Assembly: GCF_020735465.1 (NCBI RefSeq)
Contig: NZ_CP085935.1
Coordinates: forward strand, 2,396,751 to 2,460,750
From: Collinsella stercoris DSM 13279
Lineage (GTDB): Bacteria > Actinomycetota > Coriobacteriia > Coriobacteriales > Coriobacteriaceae
Length of the DNA: 64,000 nt
Direction: 5' to 3'
In this document: positions 57,938-64,000 of the stretch, piece after piece
Layout: every line of letters begins with the position of its first letter
Numbering within the stretch: position 1 is the first letter of the stretch
Notes under the pieces: model-generated
What the model was told of the DNA's origin: nothing
Database searches by the model: none
The model's input: only the letters and a program-made list of their open reading frames with translations
Position numbers and translations under genes: made by a program

Positions 57938-57963
57938 GGTTGTTACTCTTCGGGAGGCATCAC
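57938..57963 (+). promoter_or_regulatory. RAT-like ribonucleic antiterminator site
   Basis: GGTTGTTACTCTTCGGGAGG plus CATCAC resembles the LicT/BglG RAT consensus (GGATTGTTACTG...GGCAGGCAAAACC). It lies 71 bp upstream of an antiterminator gene. A partly overlapping stem (TGCGCAC ... GTGCGCA) could be the competing terminator. Autoregulation is likely. Confidence 0.55.
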
Positions 57964-58033
57964 TTGCGCACCAACATGAGAGGGTCTTGGCGGCCCCGTT
58001 CGTGCGCAGAGATGGTTCCGAGGAGTTTTTTTC

Positions 58034-58868
58034 ATGCTCATCCTTAAAAAGATCAACAACAACGTCGCCTTGGCGTCCTCCGACGCTGGCGAGGAGATTG
58101 TTGTCTTCGGCAAGGGCGTGGGGTTCCACGAGATGCCCTATGAGCTGGAGGACGAGTCGGTTATCCAGCGCGTGTTCCGCGATGTCGACGAGAAGTGCAT
58201 CGGCGGTTTTGCTAACATTGCCGACGACGTGCTGCTCGTTGCCTCCGATATCGTTGCCATGGCGGACAAGGCCCTCGACTTGCGCCCTTGCGGGCAACCT
58301 TGTGGTGTGCCTTGCCGACCACCTGCAGTACGCCCTCGAGCGCACGGGCGACGGCATCGCCATCGAGAACCCGCTTTCGCACGAGGTCGCCTTTGTGTAC
58401 CCGCGCGAGGTCGAGTTGGGCCGCCGCGGCATCGAGCTCGTGAGCGAGCGCATGGGCGTCAACCTGCCCGAAAGCGAGATCACCTCTATCGCCCTGCACC
58501 TGGTGAATGCCGAGGTGGATGGTATGGGCAGCTCTCAGGACATGGACCTCGTCATGAAGAGCACCGTGATTTTGGAGCGCGCCACGCAGGTTATCGAGGG
58601 GCAGCTCGGTCAGCAGCTCGACCGCACGTCCTATGCCTACGTGCGCTTTGTCGCCCACCTGCGTTTTCTCATTCGCCGCCTTATGCGCGGCGGTTGCAAG
58701 GAGACGGAGAACTCCGGCCTCTTTCGACAGGCGGCCCGCGACTTTCCCGATGCCTATCGCTGCGCGGCAGGCATCAACGAGTACCTTAAGCGCGACTACA
58801 ACTGGAGCTGCTCCGATGAGGAGATGCTCTATCTCATGATGCACGTCAACCGTCTGCGACAAAGCTAG
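58034..58868 (+). pseudogene. LicT/BglG antiterminator interrupted by a frameshift
   Basis: The first frame encodes the CAT RNA-binding domain (LILKKINNNVALASSDAGEEIVVFGKGVGFHEMPYELEDESVIQRVF) and stops matching at codon 84; the +1 frame continues with PRD1 and PRD2 (LADHLQYALERTGDGIAIENPL, then EITSIALHLVNAEVDG and YAYVRFVAHLRFLIRRL). One extra base around CGCCCTTG (58283-58290) explains it; removing one C restores about 277 aa, the normal length. Sequencing error, recent mutation or slippage in CCC are all possible. It would control the EIIBC gene downstream. Confidence 0.8.
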
Positions 58869-59050
58869 CAGGCGCGTTGTCGAGCGATTGCCGCAATGCT
58901 GGCGGATGAAAGCCCTTCCGTTGCAGGCGCGCTCACCCGGTGCGGCTTTTCGCATCATCCCTTGTTGTTTTATCGCCTGCGCCAGGGCCCGGCGCGGTGG
59001 TGAGCATAGATATACAGGCAATCATCCTCTCTAAGAGAAAGGATCGAGAC

Positions 59051-60490
59051 ATGGCAGGAAAGTACGACGACCTTGCCCGCGCCATTCTGGAGAATGTGGG
59101 CGGCAAGGAGAACGTCAACAGCGTGGCGCACTGCATCACGCGCGTTCGCTTTAAGCTCAAGGACGAGGGCAAGGCGAACACCGAGGCCATCGAGAAGCTC
59201 GAGGGCGTCATCAAGGTCATGCAGGCCAACGGCCAGTATCAGGTCGTGGTGGGCAACAAGGTCGAGGACGTCTACGACGCCGTCGTGGCCGTGGGCGGTC
59301 TTGCCGCGGGCGGCTCGGTGGACGAGGACGATGACGCACCCAAGGGCATCGCCGCCAAGGCCATCGACCTGATCTCCGGCATCTTCGCCCCCATGCTCGG
59401 CACGTTCGCCGCGGCCGGTATCATGAAGGGCATCCTCGCAGCCATCACGCAGTTCTGGCCCGCCTTTGCCAACGACGGCGCGTACACCATCCTGTACACC
59501 GTGGCCGATGGCATGTTTTACTTCCTGCCGGTCATCCTGGCCTACACCGCTTCCAAGAAGTTCAAGATGAACGAGTTCACGGGCATGGCCATCGGCCTTG
59601 CGCTCGTGTATCCCACCATGGTCGCCCTTACCGGCGGCGAGGTCGTGGGCAGCGTGGACCTGGGCTTTGCCGGAACGTTCTCCTGGTACGCCACCTTCCT
59701 GGGCATTCCCATCATCATGCCCGCCTCCGGCTACACGAGCTCGGTCATCCCGATCATCCTCATGATCTGGTTTGGCTCCGTGATTGAGCACTGGTGCAAG
59801 AAGTGGATGCCCGCCTCCGTCAAGATGTTCTTCACGCCGCTGCTTACCATGACCGTCGCAATCGTGCTCGGCTACCTGGTCATCGGCCCCATCGCCACGC
59901 TCATCACCAACCTGCTGTCCCTGATCTTCTCCACCCTGTTCGGCCTGCCGGTCATCGGCTCCGTCCTGGGCTGCACCGTGGTCGCCGCCTTCTGGATGTG
60001 CCTTGTCATCTTTGGCTTCCACTGGAGCCTCGTGCCCATCGCGCTCGTGAACCTCACCACGCTGGGCTATGACTACATCCTCGGTTCCGTGATCGCTCAC
60101 TCCTTCTCCCTGGGCGCCGTGCTCTTTGCCATGTACCTTAAGAACAAGGACGAGAACTTCCGCGGCATCTGCCTGCCGGCCATCATCTCCGCCTTCTTCT
60201 TTGGCGTGACCGAGCCCGCCATTTACGGCGTCGCGCTGCCCAACAAGAAGGCCTTCGTCGTGGCGAGCATCGGCTCCGCCGTGGGCGGCCTCATCATTGG
60301 CCTGACGGGCGCCATGGTGTACATGTCCGGTGGCCTGGGCGTGTTCAACTGGCTGTCCTTCCTGCCCACCGACCCGGCGAGCACCGTGGGCGTCATGCAC
60401 ATGGTCTGGGCCATCGTCGCCTCCTTGGTCGGTGCCGTGGTTGGCTTTGTGATCGAGTACGCCACCTACAAGCCCGAGACTGCTAAGTAG
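59051..60490 (+). CDS. beta-glucoside PTS permease, EIIBC
   Basis: A 479-aa PTS permease. Residues 1-85: EIIB with phospho-Cys in VAHCITRVRFKL. Residues 105-475: EIIC with about ten membrane segments (for example LISGIFAPMLGTFAAAGIMKG, GYTSSVIPIILMIWFGSVIE, GVTEPAIYGVALPNKK). No C-terminal EIIA domain (typical BglF has about 620 aa), so phosphate must come from a separate EIIA. It imports and phosphorylates beta-glucosides for the neighbouring GH1 enzymes. AGAAAGGA precedes the ATG. Confidence 0.93.
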   Translation: MAGKYDDLARAILENVGGKENVNSVAHCITRVRFKLKDEGKANTEAIEKLEGVIKVMQANGQYQVVVGNKVEDVYDAVVAVGGLAAGGSVDEDDDAPKGIAAKAIDLISGIFAPMLGTFAAAGIMKGILAAITQFWPAFANDGAYTILYTVADGMFYFLPVILAYTASKKFKMNEFTGMAIGLALVYPTMVALTGGEVVGSVDLGFAGTFSWYATFLGIPIIMPASGYTSSVIPIILMIWFGSVIEHWCKKWMPASVKMFFTPLLTMTVAIVLGYLVIGPIATLITNLLSLIFSTLFGLPVIGSVLGCTVVAAFWMCLVIFGFHWSLVPIALVNLTTLGYDYILGSVIAHSFSLGAVLFAMYLKNKDENFRGICLPAIISAFFFGVTEPAIYGVALPNKKAFVVASIGSAVGGLIIGLTGAMVYMSGGLGVFNWLSFLPTDPASTVGVMHMVWAIVASLVGAVVGFVIEYATYKPETAK

Positions 60491-60517
60491 AGGCGCGCGG
60501 TCAGGTCGTATCTGTAT

Positions 60518-62028
<1,511 letters not shown>

Positions 62029-62142
62029 CGGAGCCGGGCTGTCCTATAGGTGACGCCTCGTGCGGAATACGTCTTTTCAACAGCGGTTCCCATATGACGC
62101 AGGGTGCGATTCCCTTGCGTCCATACTGTATATGCCCCCACA

Positions 62143-62180
62143 GGCGGGAGAGGGAGATAGGCCTTCCCCTCCCGCTTTCT
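62143..62180 (+). terminator. terminator after the third GH1 gene
   Basis: GCGGGAGAGGGA and TCCCCTCCCGC pair and are followed by TTTCT. The rest of the 346-bp gap has no gene. Confidence 0.7.
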
Positions 62181-62267
62181 CGCTTGTCGAGAAAAACATA
62201 CCGCTCGCCGAATCTTTTTCAGCGCGAGAATATTCTTCTCGCATCTCAATATAATTAACGAGGTTCG

Positions 62268-62293
62268 AGGGGTTACCTCTTTTGGGCCTATAC
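62268..62293 (+). promoter_or_regulatory. weak RAT-like site
   Basis: GAGGGGTTACCTCTTTTGGG plus CCTATACC has the spacing of a LicT/BglG RAT but several mismatches. It precedes the second antiterminator gene. Confidence 0.35.
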
Positions 62294-62374
62294 CGAACTC
62301 CTGCTTCATATGCATAGACATCTTGAGCGTACGTATTGATGCGCTATGCGCGAGCTTTGCGAGAGGAGGACGGT

Positions 62375-63226
62375 ATGCAAGCCATACGCAGCATCAACAA
62401 TAACGTTGCCATTTGTGTCGACGCGGGCGGAAACGAATGCGTTGCCATGGGCAAGGGAATCGGCTTTGGCAAGATGCCACGGGATGTGGCGCTTTCAGAG
62501 GTCACGCACACCTATTACAGCGTCGATCCGCGCCTGCTCGAGGGGATCAAGGAGATTCCTCAGGATGTGCTGCTTTTTGCGGCGCGTGCCGCCGAGCACG
62601 TGCGGGCCGAGCTCTCCTATGCCCTGAGCCCCAATATGGCGTTTCTGCTGGCGGACCACATCGCGTTCGCCATCAAGCGCGCACGCGAGCACTTGCAGGT
62701 GCGCATGCCGCTCGCCTACGACGTCGAGCACAACTACCCCGAGGAGTATCGCGTGGGCCTGCGCCTCGTCCGTCAGATTCGGAAGGAATTCTTGGTGGAC
62801 TTGGGCGACGACGAGGCTGCCGGTATCGCCATGAACTTGGTGAACTCTAGGTTGGAGAGCGTCTCCGAACAGGACGCCGCGCGCTCTCAGAGCGACGACA
62901 TCATGCTGGAGGAGATCACCGAGATTGTCGAGGAGGAGTTTGGGTTGCGCGTGGATCGCGCGTCCTTTGCCTTCTCGCGCTATGCGACGCATCTCCACTA
63001 CCTGTTCGCGCGCCTACATCGCGGGGAGGTCCTCCGTACGGAGGCCATCAGCGGCCTTGAGGGGCTGTTCGACCATTTTCCCGAGGGTGTCGCCTGTGTG
63101 GAGCGCATCGCCGACCACATCATGGACGCTTGGGGTGTGACACTCGACGCTGACGAGAAGCTTTTCCTCGTGCTCCATATAAGCAGGATCTGCATCAAGG
63201 GCGGCAACCGCGCCGCCCGCGTATAA
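62375..63226 (+). CDS. LicT/BglG-family transcription antiterminator
   Basis: A 283-aa antiterminator. Residues 1-55: CAT RNA-binding domain (AIRSINNNVAICVDAGGNECVAMGKGIGFGKMP). PRD1 at 65-170 (LSPNMAFLLADHIAFAIKRAREHLQ, AGIAMNLVNSRLES) and PRD2 at 175-283 (ASFAFSRYATHLHYLFARLHRG, LFLVLHISRICIKGG) contain the His residues phosphorylated by PTS. GAGAGGAGG precedes the ATG. It is intact, unlike the copy at 58034, and lies before a second EIIBC gene. Confidence 0.93.
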   Translation: MQAIRSINNNVAICVDAGGNECVAMGKGIGFGKMPRDVALSEVTHTYYSVDPRLLEGIKEIPQDVLLFAARAAEHVRAELSYALSPNMAFLLADHIAFAIKRAREHLQVRMPLAYDVEHNYPEEYRVGLRLVRQIRKEFLVDLGDDEAAGIAMNLVNSRLESVSEQDAARSQSDDIMLEEITEIVEEEFGLRVDRASFAFSRYATHLHYLFARLHRGEVLRTEAISGLEGLFDHFPEGVACVERIADHIMDAWGVTLDADEKLFLVLHISRICIKGGNRAARV

Positions 63227-63261
63227 CGTCGCAAGACCCAACGAGTGAAAGGTCATACGTA

Positions 63262-64000
63262 ATGGCTGCCAAAGTCAACTATGACGAGCTCGCCGACGCC
63301 ATCATCGAACGGCTCGGCGGCAAGGACAACATCAGCTTCCATACCCACTGCGTGACCCGTTTGCGCTTCAACGTCAAGGACAAGAGCCTTGTCGACAAGG
63401 AGGGCATCGAGGGCCTGCAGGGCGTTATCAACTCCCTGTGGTCCGGCGAGCAGTATCAGATCGTCATCGGCAACACCGTGAATGAGGCCTACGAGTGCGT
63501 CGCCGCCAAACTCGGCCCCGTCGATACCACTGTGAGCGAGGATGCCCCCAAGAAGAAGTTCTCCTTCAGCACCATCTTCGAGATCATCACCGGCATCTTC
63601 GTTCCCGCCATCCCGGCAATCGCCGGCTGCGGTCTCATGAAGGCGCTGCTGTCGCTGCTCACCTTCGCGAACCTGCTGTCCACCGAATCCCAGACCTACT
63701 ACATCTTGGCATTTGTGGCCGACAGCGCCTTCTACTTTTTGCCCATGATCTTGGCGTTCAACGCCGCCAACAAGTTCAAATGCAGCCCCATGTTGGCGGT
63801 CGTGCTGGGCGGCGTGCTGCTGCACCCGCAGTTCTCGGCGCTCGTCTCCGCAGGGGAGCCTGTGCACTTCCTCGGCCTGCCCGTGACGCTCGCCAACTAC
63901 GCCAACTCCGTCATTCCCATCATCCTCATCGTGTGGCTGCAATCTTATGTTGAGCGCGCCATCAACCGCGTGATCCCCAAGCCGGTGCGCTTGGTGTTCG
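63262..64000 (+). CDS. beta-glucoside PTS permease EIIBC (3' end beyond the window)
   Basis: 246 codons of a second PTS permease. EIIB with THCVTRLRFNVKDK (phospho-Cys) at residues 1-85, then the start of EIIC (FEIITGIFVPAIPAIAGCGLMKALLSLL, FKCSPMLAVVLGGVLLHPQF, YANSVIPIILIVWLQSYVERA). It follows the intact antiterminator gene by 35 bp, so a licT-bglF type operon. The C-terminus, including any EIIA, is not visible. Confidence 0.92.
   Translation, partial: MAAKVNYDELADAIIERLGGKDNISFHTHCVTRLRFNVKDKSLVDKEGIEGLQGVINSLWSGEQYQIVIGNTVNEAYECVAAKLGPVDTTVSEDAPKKKFSFSTIFEIITGIFVPAIPAIAGCGLMKALLSLLTFANLLSTESQTYYILAFVADSAFYFLPMILAFNAANKFKCSPMLAVVLGGVLLHPQFSALVSAGEPVHFLGLPVTLANYANSVIPIILIVWLQSYVERAINRVIPKPVRLVF

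Overview
The window reads as chromosome of a high-GC Actinomycetota gut bacterium, most likely Collinsella or a close coriobacterial relative. This is inferred from the GC-rich coding, frequent GTG starts with GTGA/ATGA overlaps, the mix of beta-glucoside PTS and GH1 genes, a DUF2207 protein and the style of the intergenic repeats. No database was consulted.

Layout. (1) 1-4136, host: a restriction-modification pair (C5 methyltransferase start, HindVP-type nuclease) with a 30-bp perfect palindrome before the methyltransferase, then a lipoprotein, a small acidic protein, gluQ and tRNA-Ser(GCT). (2) 4110-41562, a complete siphovirus prophage of about 37 kb in the 3' end of tRNA-Ser, bounded by identical 35-bp att sites. 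From its left end it carries lysis genes, a tyrosine recombinase beside a four-site cassette array, tail genes, head genes, a regulatory island, portal and fused terminase, an early replication/recombination operon, the immunity region, two unknown accessory genes and the integrase. (3) 41563-49700, host flank: att and KilA-N remnants of an older element, ferritin, a DUF2207 membrane protein, an IS256-family insertion with an 8-bp target duplication inside an inverted-repeat element, a GNAT acetyltransferase, purH and a MITE-like element. (4) 49679-64000: an unknown protein, a Bce-like two-component system and a beta-glucoside region with three GH1 enzymes, two PTS EIIBC permeases (one cut by the window end), two LicT/BglG antiterminators (one frameshifted) and a HAD phosphatase.

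The main discovery candidate is at 7030-9310. A tyrosine recombinase gene ends inside the first of four recombination sites that share the core TTCCGTA. The sites bound four alternative C-terminal cassettes for the receptor-binding tail protein, one expressed and three silent, one of them inverted. Every cassette enters in the same frame across the core (Ser-Val) and ends in its own stop. This is a shufflon-like host-range switch in a prophage. Second-tier candidates are a two-gene accessory operon (about 300-aa soluble protein plus 4-TM protein) between the immunity region and int, a repressor with an altered S24 dyad, and several inverted-repeat intergenic elements.

How the prophage genes fit together: a Cro-like and a CI-like protein face each other across a short operator region; KilA-N and BRO/KilAC proteins are candidate antirepressors; a leftward early operon gives a ParB-like nuclease, a RecT/Bet annealase, SSB and a RusA resolvase; leftward late genes build a head with a HK97-type capsid and a non-contractile tail, then lyse with a holin and two cell-wall hydrolases.
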